Counted from the first letter of the stretch, positions 9,361 through 17,104 are shown. The stretch: 26,982 bases of DNA from Chara braunii (GCA_003427395.1 BFEA01000119.1:752653-779634); one strand, 5' to 3'. Numbers and translations are program-made. The notes: generated from the sequence alone by a model not told the origin.

Positions 9361-9770
9361 GTCGAACGTTGTTCGACTCTTTCGTTGCCAAAAAAATTAT
9401 TCAGATCTGACCTATGACCGAGAGATTAAAAGTTTTTCGAGCTTTAGTCCGGACGCTTGTGGCGTCCGAGTTGTCGAGACCGCAGAGGCACGCGGATGTG
9501 GGAATGCTAGGGCTAGTAAGTAGGCTAAAACATGGGATGCCCCAGGTATAGGACTGCGACGCAGGGGGAGTAGGAAGAAAGGGTTCTTTTGGGACGCGGA
9601 GGTTGACATCGAGCCAGGGGGCTGATAGGCCGATGTCGAAATCACGCGGCCAACCAACGAAGTAAGGCCTGTCGGCAGGGCCTGCAAGGCCACGGGCAGG
9701 CAGGGCCTGCAGGGCCACATGCAGGCAGGCAGGGCCGGCAGGGCCTGCAAAGCCCCGACAGGGGGTGATA
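9361..9770. other. Non-coding stretch with palindromes and a GC-rich minisatellite
   Basis: No gene is recognised. The tract holds perfect hairpins GTCGAAC/GTTCGAC (9361-9377) and CGGACGC/GCGTCCG (9450-9468), and an imperfect GC-rich repeat at 9674-9750 built on GGCAGGGCCTGCAAGGCC. Open frames on the minus strand across the minisatellite (ALPA-rich reading) are low-complexity by-products. Confidence 0.6.
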
Positions 9771-9773
9771 ACG

Positions 9774-9837
9774 ACTGGGCAAGCTCTTCTTATAGAAGAG
9801 CTGCTCCTATCACTGTCGTGATAGGAGCTAGCCCAGT
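9774..9837. repeat. Nested palindrome able to form a three-way junction
   Basis: An outer 7-bp stem ACTGGGC/GCCCAGT (9774-9780, 9831-9837) encloses two adjacent perfect hairpins: AGCTCTTCT/AGAAGAGCT with a 3-nt loop (9782-9802) and GCTCCTATCAC/GTGATAGGAGC with a 4-nt loop (9803-9828). Only three junction bases are unpaired. Confidence 0.85.
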
Positions 9838-9921
9838 AGGTTACAGCAGATGACTCATACCCAGCAGGTATCGGCATCGAATCCGACATACTGCGCCACT
9901 GGGCTAGCTCCTTTTGGAGCT
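9823..9921. repeat. 15-bp perfect inverted repeat around a 60-nt spacer, plus a small hairpin
   Basis: AGGAGCTAGCCCAGT (9823-9837) is the exact complement of 9898-9912. It competes with the three-way junction for the same bases. AGCTCC/GGAGCT with a TTTT loop follows at 9906-9921. On the minus strand the spacer begins TGGCGCAGTATG, resembling a Pol III A box, but I find no matching B box. Confidence 0.8.
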
Positions 9922-9990
9922 GGCCACCTTTCTGTCGGTGCAGTCGATTTGGGCCATCGATCGCGAAGATCGCACGACCGAGATCGGTAG

Positions 9991-10028
9991 CGCGAAGATC
10001 AGCATGGCCCCTGCGCATGGATGACACG
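9991..10028 (+). pseudogene. U6 snRNA-like fragment
   Basis: The segment GAAGATCAGCATGGCCCC followed by TGCGCATGGATGACACG matches the highly conserved middle of U6 snRNA with about two differences. U6 is the catalytic-core RNA of the spliceosome. Only this stretch of roughly 36 bases matches: bases before 9991 and after 10028 do not resemble U6. An A-rich run begins 13 bases further on. A retroposed, truncated or chimeric U6 pseudogene is the simplest reading. Confidence 0.6.
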
Positions 10029-10054
10029 TATGAACTATAAAGAAAAAAAAAGAA

Positions 10055-10160
10055 ATAAAATTATTTTGTCGAATCCATAAGGATTCGAACTCGGGCCTGT
10101 ATGTCAACAGTTCATGGGGGTACCATTTGTGAAGGAATCCGTTGGCATTAGCCAACGACT
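10055..10160 (-). other. tRNA-promoter-like segment (possible SINE head or tRNA relic)
   Basis: On the minus strand GAGTTCGAATCC (around 10079-10090) fits the Pol III B-box consensus, and TGGCTAATGCC about 60 bases upstream resembles an A box. T-rich runs follow downstream and could act as a Pol III terminator. A proper tRNA cloverleaf does not form. Two 7-bp perfect hairpins overlap it: CGAATCC/GGATTCG (10070-10087) and CGTTGGC/GCCAACG (10140-10157). Low confidence. Confidence 0.3.
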
Positions 10161-10164
10161 TTTA

Positions 10165-10165
<1 letters not shown>

Positions 10166-10189
<24 letters not shown>
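10166..10189. repeat. Poly-A tract
   Basis: Twenty-four consecutive A residues. Depending on direction this is the tail of a plus-strand retroposed unit containing the U6-like segment, or a poly-T upstream of the minus-strand tRNA-like segment. Confidence 0.9.
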
Positions 10190-10200
<11 letters not shown>

Positions 10201-10307
10201 AACAAATTGAACATGACGCGCCACATGGCGCCGTCGGAAGTGACTGGGGCTTTTCAGCCCCAGTGTACCTGATAACGCCCGTGAAATTTTGGCAGCGAGG
10301 TAAGTTT

Positions 10308-10440
10308 GTTTTCTTTTTCCTTTTTTTTTTTTTTTATAGATTTTCTTTAGATTTTTTCTTTGAGATTTGTTTTAGATTTCTTTGTTATATTTCTTTTTAG
10401 ATTTTTTTTTAGTTTCTTTAGATTTTGTGTTTTTCTCTCT
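10308..10440 (+). repeat. T-rich degenerate repeat
   Basis: Low-complexity DNA dominated by variants of TTTAGATTTCTTT after a run of 15 or more T residues. The open frame across it encodes only Phe/Leu-rich low-complexity sequence and is not credible. Confidence 0.75.
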
Positions 10441-10464
10441 TTTGTTCGTGATTCTACTAGAGCT

Positions 10465-10731
10465 CCCGTTCGTCAAAACGAACGGGCTGCTACCGCCATC
10501 CACAAATGGGCATAGTCGAATGTATCGACTGTTAGAACAGGGAATTGTTCACTACGGAGGCTACCGCTACTACTACTACTGCAGGAAAGAGAGAGACACA
10601 GAGGCCTTACCTAGAGACGACGAGGAGCAACGCAGCGGCCAACAAGTAAGCCTCCAACTGTGCAGCTCCTCTAGCTCGACGCCTGTTCACTTAGTGAACA
10701 GGCTGTAGAGCGTCGCCTACACCTGGCGACG
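10465..10731. repeat. Second cluster of perfect hairpins
   Basis: Perfect stems with short loops: CCCGTTCGT/ACGAACGGG (10465-10486), AGTCGA/TCGACT (10514-10530), GCCTGTTCAC/GTGAACAGGC (10681-10703) and CGTCGCC/GGCGACG (10711-10731). They continue the hairpin density seen from 9320. No gene is recognised between them. Confidence 0.8.
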
Positions 10732-11530
10732 TGGGCATCCGGGTACGGGCGCGTGGGAAAGGGCACATTTGGATCGACCCGTGGCGAGTATGAATGTCGA
10801 CGGAGGAGGAGCCCAAGCAAGTATTGAAGGATCGGTCGGGGGTGTGCATTGTCAGCGGTACAAGAAGATCCGTCCACGTACCTCCAGTTCGTCGCTTGGT
10901 TCGACATCTCGGGGTTTTATGCGAAATGACGTCGTAGGACAGCACCGGGCACAACTGCACAAGGGCTTTCGATGTCGCCGCTCAATTGGGCGCGTCAACC
11001 ACACTCGGCAACAAAGTCCTGTGCTTGCACAACCCCAAACGTATATCGCAGGATGTGGATGCCCTCTCCCTCTCCGCGTCCAAAACGATGGCCGTCACCG
11101 CCAACACCATCGTGTCCCGCTCTTTAGCAGACAATACATGATCGCCGCTACTGACACCCATCTCCATCGTCGACCTTCTGGCTGTGCTGGACTTCGATGC
11201 CGCTCGCCTGTGTTTGTCGCCTTCATAAGCGTCACAGATCGCGCACAGTTGGGGGGAATCGATATGTGAAATACAACTACGCTTGCCAACACGCTCCTTG
11301 CTAGGCGCCTTTGAATGTCATCGGTGGCGGCCCGACACCCTCCAGTGCCCTTGCCCAGCCCGCAAGGACTTCAAATTCAAAATTTCTGAAATGCTTTGCA
11401 GTGCGCTTTTCTTTTCACACCCTCTCCCTGTGTGGGGTTCACAACCCTGTGTACCAAGGACACAGGACGATGATGGGCGGACATTGGCGGCGCAACTTAT
11501 CTACATCTATGAAACTGGCCGCGTGATAAC
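10732..11530 (+). other. Unassigned GC-rich stretch, possibly decayed coding DNA
   Basis: The longest open frame (10769-11269, plus) is Arg-, His- and Ser-rich and looks like out-of-frame reading. A second plus frame at about 10977-11130 has a more protein-like composition, for example QDVDALSLSASKTMAVTANT, and ends at a stop. That might be the relic of a gene or transposon protein, but I recognise no family. Confidence 0.3.
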
Positions 11531-11660
11531 TTTTAGGACTATCCTACAAGCTCAAGTTTTAGGATTCTTATAACCAGCACGCAGCCCGTCCAAAAAAAAA
11601 ATTAGGATGCGTCCTAAATTTCTTAGGATTGTCTTAGGAGTGTCTAACGAGACCCTAAAC
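11531..11660. repeat. Repeated TTAGGA/TCCTAA motifs (possible MITE remnant)
   Basis: At least six short copies of TTAGGA or its complement occur in both orientations, including AGGATGCGTCCT. The segment ends near GAGACCCTAAACAC. The arrangement resembles the subterminal repeats of a small DNA transposon. I cannot define ends or a target duplication. Confidence 0.35.
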
Positions 11661-11994
11661 ACAGGAAAAATAATGGGGCGTTCAAAAAATACATTTTTGT
11701 GAACAATGATAACCTTGAAGTCCTAATTTGATAGGGAAATATGGTTGAATACGTTGCATAGCTTCCATGTTGGTCAGACAAGGCGTTACCGTGTACAACT
11801 GACCACCAACTTCTGGTGTGGAACATGAACTGTTTGTTATGAATATAGACAGGATAGTGGGTAGATACGGAGTATAACTAATATTTGCGGTGTTATAGCT
11901 ACTATATGTGTAGTGATGGATTTTTTTTTTTTTCTTACCATGTATATAATATTTTGAGTGCGCATTCAAAAAAAAAATCCTTTTGTTTTCACAG
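11661..11994. other. AT-rich stretch, nothing recognised
   Basis: AT-rich DNA with T and A homopolymers (11922-11933, 11970-11977). No protein or RNA similarity seen. The last bases (TTTTGTTTTCACAG) resemble a spliceosomal 3' splice site. Confidence 0.4.
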
Positions 11995-12069
11995 GCAGTA
12001 CATTTTTGTTGTTGACAATGCGCGAGATAGGGTTGCATACGAGTTGTCAATCTACTGGTACATGATAAT
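11995..12069 (+). CDS. Possible 75-nt internal exon of unknown gene
   Basis: A T-rich tract ending CACAG precedes this segment and GTAAGT follows at 12070, so it has the outline of an internal exon. In one phase it reads QYIFVVDNARDRVAYELS and on to IYWYMIM without a stop. I recognise no family. Both splice signals are short and could be chance. It may belong with the atp1-like segment downstream, since GTAAGT-like sites recur there, but this is inference. Confidence 0.2.
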
Positions 12070-12088
12070 GTAAGTAATTCCACCTCTT

Positions 12089-12109
12089 CCCCCCGGGGGG
12101 GGGGGGGGG
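12089..12109. repeat. C6-G15 homopolymer junction
   Basis: Six C followed by fifteen G. Such runs are error-prone in sequencing and assembly. It lies 11 bases before the atp1-like block begins. Confidence 0.9.
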
Positions 12110-12120
12110 AAATGTAAGTC

Positions 12121-12339
12121 ATAGCTATTGATATTATATTGAATCAGAAGCAGATCAATGCAAAAGGTGCCTCTGAGAAAGAAAAGTTGTATTGTGTGTA
12201 TGTAGCAATTGGTCAGAAGCGTTCGACCGTAGCACAATTAGTGAAAATTCTTTCAGAAGCGGGTGCTTTAGAATATTCTATTATTGTGGCAGCCACTGCG
12301 TCAGATCTTGCTCCTCTTCAATTTCTTGCTCCTTATGCA
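12121..12339 (+). pseudogene. atp1: Mitochondrial-type ATP synthase F1 alpha fragment (atp1)
   Basis: An open plus-strand frame reads [55 protein letters not shown] and [11 protein letters not shown]. This is the nucleotide-binding domain of F1 alpha, the regulatory subunit of the mitochondrial ATP synthase head, starting just after the P-loop. The insert between NQKQ and [10 protein letters not shown] is of the mitochondrial, not plastid, type. Similarity covers about 73 residues of a protein usually near 500, and stops at 12339 beside GTAAGT. It is either a nuclear insertion of mitochondrial DNA or one exon of a nuclear gene. No stop interrupts it. The flanking C/G run replaces the P-loop codons. 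Confidence 0.8.
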
Positions 12340-12840
12340 TGTAAGTGTAGCATATGTAGAAGCGGATGTGATAAAATAAATAATCGAGAAATAAATGGAT
12401 ACGGAAACTAAAAAAGGGACATATCTTTTAGGGTTGGGGTAAAGGGGGGTTCGAGTGATAGAGGATTGAATGATACACAGGATAAGGGCTTGGCCATACC
12501 ACACATGGAAGGGAAAAAAAGTGTGTGGCTGCATTATTCCACAGTAGTCGGCAAAAAACATCCGTAATTGGCCACCTTCTGCGGCAAGATGCACAATCAC
12601 TTTTTTTGGTTAGTGGTGTGTCATGGCTCGAAGGTGAGGGGCGAAATTAGGGGTAGGTTGGTTTGATTATTTGATGATGGTCGAACGAACCAGCAACAAA
12701 TGATACAGGATTTATGCGGACAAGATAAACTAATGGAGTTAATTTTTTGAAAATAGAATGATTATAAGGGGGGATTGGACTAGAGATGTTGAATTTGACT
12801 TGACAAAAGGGCCAGGCAAGGACGCAATTCAGATAGATAA
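12340..12840. other. Unassigned stretch downstream of the atp1-like fragment
   Basis: About 500 bases of moderately AT-rich DNA. The atp1-like frame continues 24 codons past its similarity to a stop at 12411 without further resemblance. No gene, repeat family or RNA recognised. Confidence 0.5.
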
Positions 12841-13310
12841 GATACAAAATAAGATAGGATAAGACATGATGTGATGATTTCTCTCTTATGTTATTTCATT
12901 TACAAGTGGACCTCGCCACGGCGTAGCCGTGGCGCACAACAACACTCGCTGATGGCGTCTCATTTTTCTTTCATGTCTCTCTTTCTCTCTTTCTCTCTCT
13001 CTCTCTCTCTCATTGTTTCTTCCCATGTTGTGCTTGGCGGGCATCGGTGCTTTCTCTCTCTCTCTCTCTTTGTCTCTCTCTCTCTGTCTCTCTACCTGGC
13101 TAGTCGCATCTGCCCTCTCTCTGTGTGTGTGTGTGTGTGTGTGTACATGCGCAGTCACATCCGGTCGCGCTGCAGTCGTGTCTCTCTCTCTCTCTCTCAT
13201 GCATGTTCGGTGGCCGTTTTCATGTGTCCAGATCGTGGCAACGGGAGCCCGAAGCGCGAAAATATATACGCGTGTCTCTCTCTCTCTCTCCCCTTGGTCG
13301 AATCATGAAC

Positions 13311-13357
<47 letters not shown>

Positions 13358-13390
13358 CTTGGTCGAATCATGAGCGTCTCACACACACAC
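12841..13390. repeat. TC and GT microsatellite tract
   Basis: Long (TC)n runs at about 12977-13011, 13051-13093, 13180-13199, 13274-13290 and 13312-13354, with (GT)n at 13122-13144. The segment CCCCTTGGTCGAATCATGA.CGTC occurs twice between runs (around 13289 and 13353). A perfect 9-bp hairpin CGCCACGGC/GCCGTGGCG lies at 12914-12934. The Ser-Leu-rich open frames are microsatellite artefacts. Confidence 0.9.
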
Positions 13391-13705
13391 ATTCCATCGA
13401 TAGGATGAGCAAAATCGAATGATTTTTCTGCTGAAACGGGGAAATATACACTGCCACTTTTTGATTTGCTCGTTCTATCGATCCAAGTAGCGTGCGGCGA
13501 GCCGTGGGGCTGGAGGCTTAGTTGTTGGGCGAGGTTGGAGACTTATAGGCTCTCTCTCTCTCTCTCTCATATGCACACACACACACACACATTCCATCGA
13601 TAGGATGAGCAAAAACGGAATGAATCTTCCACTAAAACGTGGAAATATACACTGGCACTTTTTGATTTTCTCATTCGGAGACTTATCGGCTCTCTCTCTC
13701 TCTCA

Positions 13706-13746
<41 letters not shown>

Positions 13747-13897
13747 TCCATCGATAGGAAAACAAAATGAATCCCTCGCTGAAACGTGGAAATATACACT
13801 GCCACTTTTTGATTTGCTCATTCTATCGATCCAAGTAGCGTGCGGTGAGGGGCGGGGTTGGAGACTTAGCTGTTGGCCAAGGTTGGAGACTTATCGA

Positions 13898-13956
<59 letters not shown>

Positions 13957-14076
13957 TCCATTGATAGGATCAGTAAAAACGGAATGAAGTTTCCGCTTAC
14001 ACGTGGAAATATAGACTGCCACTTTATTAGCAAAATCGGAATGAATCGTTCGTGTGTGTGTGTGTGTGTGTGTGTC

Positions 14077-14113
<37 letters not shown>

Positions 14114-14240
14114 CGATAACTCTCCGACCTCGCGGCTCGCGCCATGCTACTTCCATCGATAGGATGAGCAACATCCAATGAATCTTCGGCTAGAACTTAG
14201 AAACATACACTACCTGGTTGAGTCTTCGGCTAGAACATGC
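13391..14240. repeat. Tandem array of foldback core plus TC/AC microsatellite
   Basis: A core beginning ATTCCATCGATAGG is repeated at 13391, 13591, 13745, 13955 and (as TTCCATCGATAGG) 14151, each time after an AC run except the last. Complete cores also end GCTC.TTCTATCGATCC (to about 13493 and 13832), which is an inverted copy of the start, so the core of about 100 bp has terminal inverted repeats. Internal sequence (CGTGGAAATATACACTGCCA) is shared. Units end in GGAGACTTATCG then (TC)n(AC)n. At 14052-14124 the microsatellite appears inverted as (GT)n(GA)n. Confidence 0.85.
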
Positions 14241-14509
14241 TACTTCCCAACCTCCCCCTTGCGCGGCGCGAGAAAAAACGGTAGCGAAAAAAGAGCCTGT
14301 TCATAAAGCCGCGCCGACACCGACCGCCCAAACCCCCCCCGTCACGACCGCCCACCCCCCCCCTGTCACGACCGCCCCCCTCCCAACTACCGGCCTCCCC
14401 AACCGTCGCGCCCTCCTAGGTCTCCTGCGGCACTGCGCGCGGACCTCCGTGCCCGAATTTTGCTGGGCCTAGCGGGAGCGTCACGCGAGACCCACTTCTT
14501 GCTTTATAG
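14241..14509 (+). repeat. C-rich segment ending in the dispersed repeat also found in E2
   Basis: A C-rich stretch contains two or three copies of CCCGTCACGACCGCCC-like units (around 14335-14380). The segment 14450-14509 resembles 8090-8160: GCCCG.(T)TT.TG.TGGG, then GTCACGCGAGACCC.CTTCTT and GCTTTATAGTATTAGAGA at the 3' end. The two copies diverge immediately after TTAGAGA, so this marks the end of the repeat unit. No coding sequence. Confidence 0.7.
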
Positions 14510-14524
14510 TATTAGAGATGATAA

Positions 14525-14627
14525 GGGCTTAGTTGCGCCACTTGCTATCCGCCATGGCGTTGAATGAATTTAATGGTAAAAGCTGTCTTGATTGTAGGCG
14601 GATGCGAGTGGTGCAACGAGGCCCTAA
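14525..14627. repeat. Foldback structure with arms of about 28 bp
   Basis: The left arm (GGGCTTAGTTGCGCCACTTG, then CTATCCGCC, about 14525-14554) is complementary, with a few mismatches, to the right arm (GGCGGATGCGAGTGGTGCAA, then CGAGGCCC, about 14597-14625). Spacer about 42 bp. Only the right arm recurs in the duplicated unit at about 16048-16078, so unit 2 has lost the left arm. Could be a MITE end pair. Confidence 0.65.
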
Positions 14628-14839
14628 GGCAGGATAAGATATAGATGTCAAGGAATAGCAAGCATTGAGACTTCATAAGATTGGAGACAATAGCTTGTTA
14701 TAAGATTTGGATCTATTGGGATCACAAGTGAGCTGACTAGAGTATGAGCTTTTGTAACCAATCAATCAGCGAGTCCATTAGATCAATTACCCAAGTTGTC
14801 AATCTATTAATAGATCCTATGCACCTATTCGTACATCGG

Positions 14840-15020
14840 TTCGTATATCCACCCATCCACCCATCTACCCATCCATCCATCCGTACATCCACCTATCCAC
14901 CCATTTGTACATCCGTCCGTACATCCATCCCTCCACAATTGAATCAATTGATCTTATGCACCCATCCACCCCATCCGCCCATCCACCCATCGACCCATCT
15001 ACACATCCACCCATCAATGG
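14840..15020. repeat. Degenerate CATC/CCATC minisatellite
   Basis: Variants of CATCCATCCGTACATCCACC repeated for about 180 bases. A second copy of the tract lies at about 16270-16470 in the duplicated unit. Confidence 0.85.
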
Positions 15021-15088
15021 GTTACGCCAATGAGTTTACCCGAGATATCAATCAATCAATTGATCCTATGTCCACCCATCCATTATCA

Positions 15089-15728
15089 NNNNNNNNNNNN
15101 NNNNNNNNNNNNNNNNNNNNNNNNNNNNNNNNNNNNNNNNNNNNNNNNNNNNNNNNNNNNNNNNNNNNNNNNNNNNNNNNNNNNNNNNNNNNNNNNNNNN
15201 NNNNNNNNNNNNNNNNNNNNNNNNNNNNNNNNNNNNNNNNNNNNNNNNNNNNNNNNNNNNNNNNNNNNNNNNNNNNNNNNNNNNNNNNNNNNNNNNNNNN
15301 NNNNNNNNNNNNNNNNNNNNNNNNNNNNNNNNNNNNNNNNNNNNNNNNNNNNNNNNNNNNNNNNNNNNNNNNNNNNNNNNNNNNNNNNNNNNNNNNNNNN
15401 NNNNNNNNNNNNNNNNNNNNNNNNNNNNNNNNNNNNNNNNNNNNNNNNNNNNNNNNNNNNNNNNNNNNNNNNNNNNNNNNNNNNNNNNNNNNNNNNNNNN
15501 NNNNNNNNNNNNNNNNNNNNNNNNNNNNNNNNNNNNNNNNNNNNNNNNNNNNNNNNNNNNNNNNNNNNNNNNNNNNNNNNNNNNNNNNNNNNNNNNNNNN
15601 NNNNNNNNNNNNNNNNNNNNNNNNNNNNNNNNNNNNNNNNNNNNNNNNNNNNNNNNNNNNNNNNNNNNNNNNNNNNNNNNNNNNNNNNNNNNNNNNNNNN
15701 NNNNNNNNNNNNNNNNNNNNNNNNNNNN
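15089..15728. other. Assembly gap (640 N)
   Basis: A run of 640 undetermined bases. The 47 bases before it (15042-15088) are identical to the 47 bases after it (15729-15775), so the two contig ends may simply overlap. Confidence 0.95.
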
Positions 15729-15813
15729 GAGATATCAATCAATCAATTGATCCTATGTCCACCCATCCATTATCAATGTGTCAATCAAATGCAAGAATCA
15801 TGTTATGAAGCAA

Positions 15814-16011
15814 TGTGCGAGGAGTTTCATCCTCGGCAGGCCCTTACAGGGCCTCGCTGCAAGCAACATGCCCTCCCTAGTTCAAGGCGGACCTGCATTT
15901 CTTGAAGAGGCCTAAACTTGACATTTTCAGGGCCTTTGGGGCGACAGACAGTTACTGGGCACTAGTTGGTTGAAGGGCAACCGTGAGTTCGTGAGCCTTC
16001 CTAGGCTCTTC
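15814..16011 (+). repeat. Truncated LTR start in unit 1
   Basis: Begins TGTGCGAGG and parallels the LTR start at 16569 for about 190 bases (GGCAGGCCCTTACAGGGCC, AAGGCGGACCTGCATTTCTT, GCCTTCCTAGGCTCTTC), with small indels. It ends where unit 2 begins. Confidence 0.75.
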
Positions 16012-16757
16012 GAATGAATTTGATCGTAAAAGTTGTCTTGATTGTAGGTGGATTGCGAGTGGTGCAACGAGGCCCTAAGGCAGGATAAGATATAGGTATC
16101 AATGAATAACAGGCATGACACTTCATAAGATTGGAGACAATAGCTTGTTATAAAATTTTGGATCTATTGGGATCATGAGTGAGCTGACGAGACTCTGAGA
16201 TTTAGTAATCAATCAATCAGTGAGTCCACTCGATCAATTACCCAAGTAATCAATCAATTAATAAATCCTATGCACCCATTTGTACATCCATCCGTACGTC
16301 TGTCCGTACATCCACCCATCTACCCGTCCATCCATTCGTACATCCACCCATCCACCCATCTGTACATCCGTCCGTACATCCATCCCTCCACGAATCAATC
16401 AATCGATCTTATGCACCCATCCACCCCGTCTGCCCATCCGCCCATCTGCTCATCCACACATCCACCCATCAATGAGTTTACCAGAGTTATCAATCAATCA
16501 ATTGATCCTATGTCTACCCATGTATTTTCAATGTGTTAATCAAATGCAAGAATCATGTTATGAAACAATGTGCGAGGAATTTCACCTTGGCAGGCCCTTA
16601 CAGGGCCCCGCTGCAAGCAACATGCCCGCCCTAGGTCAAGGCGGACCTGCATTTCTTGAAGGGCCTTTGGGGCGCCAGTCAGTTACTGGGCGCCAGTTGG
16701 TTGAAGGGCCCTGAACGCTATGCAACCGTGGGTTCGTGAGCCTTCCTAGGCTCTTCT
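16012..16757. repeat. Tandem duplication, unit 2
   Basis: Repeats the order of unit 1 at roughly 85-90% identity by eye. The distance from unit start to LTR start is 557 bases, against 565 in unit 1 once the N gap and one 47-base flank are removed. Confidence 0.85.
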
Positions 16758-16800
16758 AGGCAGGACGTGGAAGGCAGCCTTTGGCCTTCCAGCCTATCGG

Positions 16801-17104
16801 GACGCGAGCAAGTGACCCAGGCCACGTGGTACAGTTGGGCGCTCCTAACTGTTTTGGTCCCAGGCCGCTATCTGAGTTGGTCCTGGGCGCAGTCACTTTG
16901 ACCCAACGTGAAGTCACTGGGCACCCGTTGCCAGTACAGGCACCTAGTATCAGGACGCAACGAGCGATCCAGGCCACGTCGTACAGTTGTGCGTGCCCAA
17001 CTGATTCGGTCCCAGGCCGCTGTTTGAATTGGGCTTGGGCGCAGACACTTTGGCCCAACGTGAAGCTACTGGGCACACGTCACCAGGGTACAGGCAAGCA
17101 CCGT
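16801..17104 (+). repeat. 152-bp tandem duplication in LTR U3
   Basis: Two units (16801-16952 and 16953-17104) share GACGC..., CCAGGCCACGT.GTACAGTTG, GGTCCCAGGCCGCT and CCCAACGTGAAG. The first unit contains the plant G-box core CACGTG (around 16823). U3 repeats often act as transcription enhancers in LTRs. Confidence 0.8.

Larger units (their letters stand above)
14562..16011. repeat. Tandem duplication, unit 1 (contains assembly gap)
   Basis: Unit 1 begins GAATGAATTT and includes TAAGGCAGGATAAGATATAG, TTCATAAGATTGGAGACAAT, a degenerate CATC minisatellite, and the start of an LTR (15814-16011). The same order recurs from 16012. The join at 16011 falls inside LTR sequence (CCTTCCTAGGCTCTTC), which in unit 2 continues into the longer LTR. 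Confidence 0.85.

Noticed and set aside
9838-9897. Complete tRNA gene on the minus strand from the TGGCGCAGTATG motif
   Set aside because: Only an A-box-like motif and an outer stem are present; no B box, no anticodon arm of normal size.
9880-9905. Primer-binding site for E2 (TGGCGC...)
   Set aside because: It is about 560 bases from the broken gag end, lies inside palindromes and has no LTR next to it.
9401-10027. 208-codon minus-strand open frame
   Set aside because: It runs through a GC minisatellite, hairpins and the complement of the U6-like segment, so it is not a gene.
10769-11269. 166-codon plus-strand open frame
   Set aside because: Composition is Arg/His/Ser-rich without domain, and a neighbouring frame looks more protein-like; probably chance in GC-rich DNA.
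12091-12109. G15 run as a G-quadruplex regulatory element
   Set aside because: A single homopolymer next to C6 is more likely a replication or sequencing feature; there is no promoter context.
12871-13408. Long Ser/Leu-rich and Cys/Val-rich open frames on both strands
   Set aside because: They are translations of TC and GT microsatellites, which lack stop codons in most frames.
13391-14240. CRISPR-like array
   Set aside because: Repeat and spacer sizes are irregular, the spacers are microsatellites and homologous cores, and the sequence is eukaryotic.
14744-15905. Open frames of 218-354 codons across the N run
   Set aside because: The length is produced by undetermined bases; the visible parts are minisatellite translations (HPSIHPS-like).
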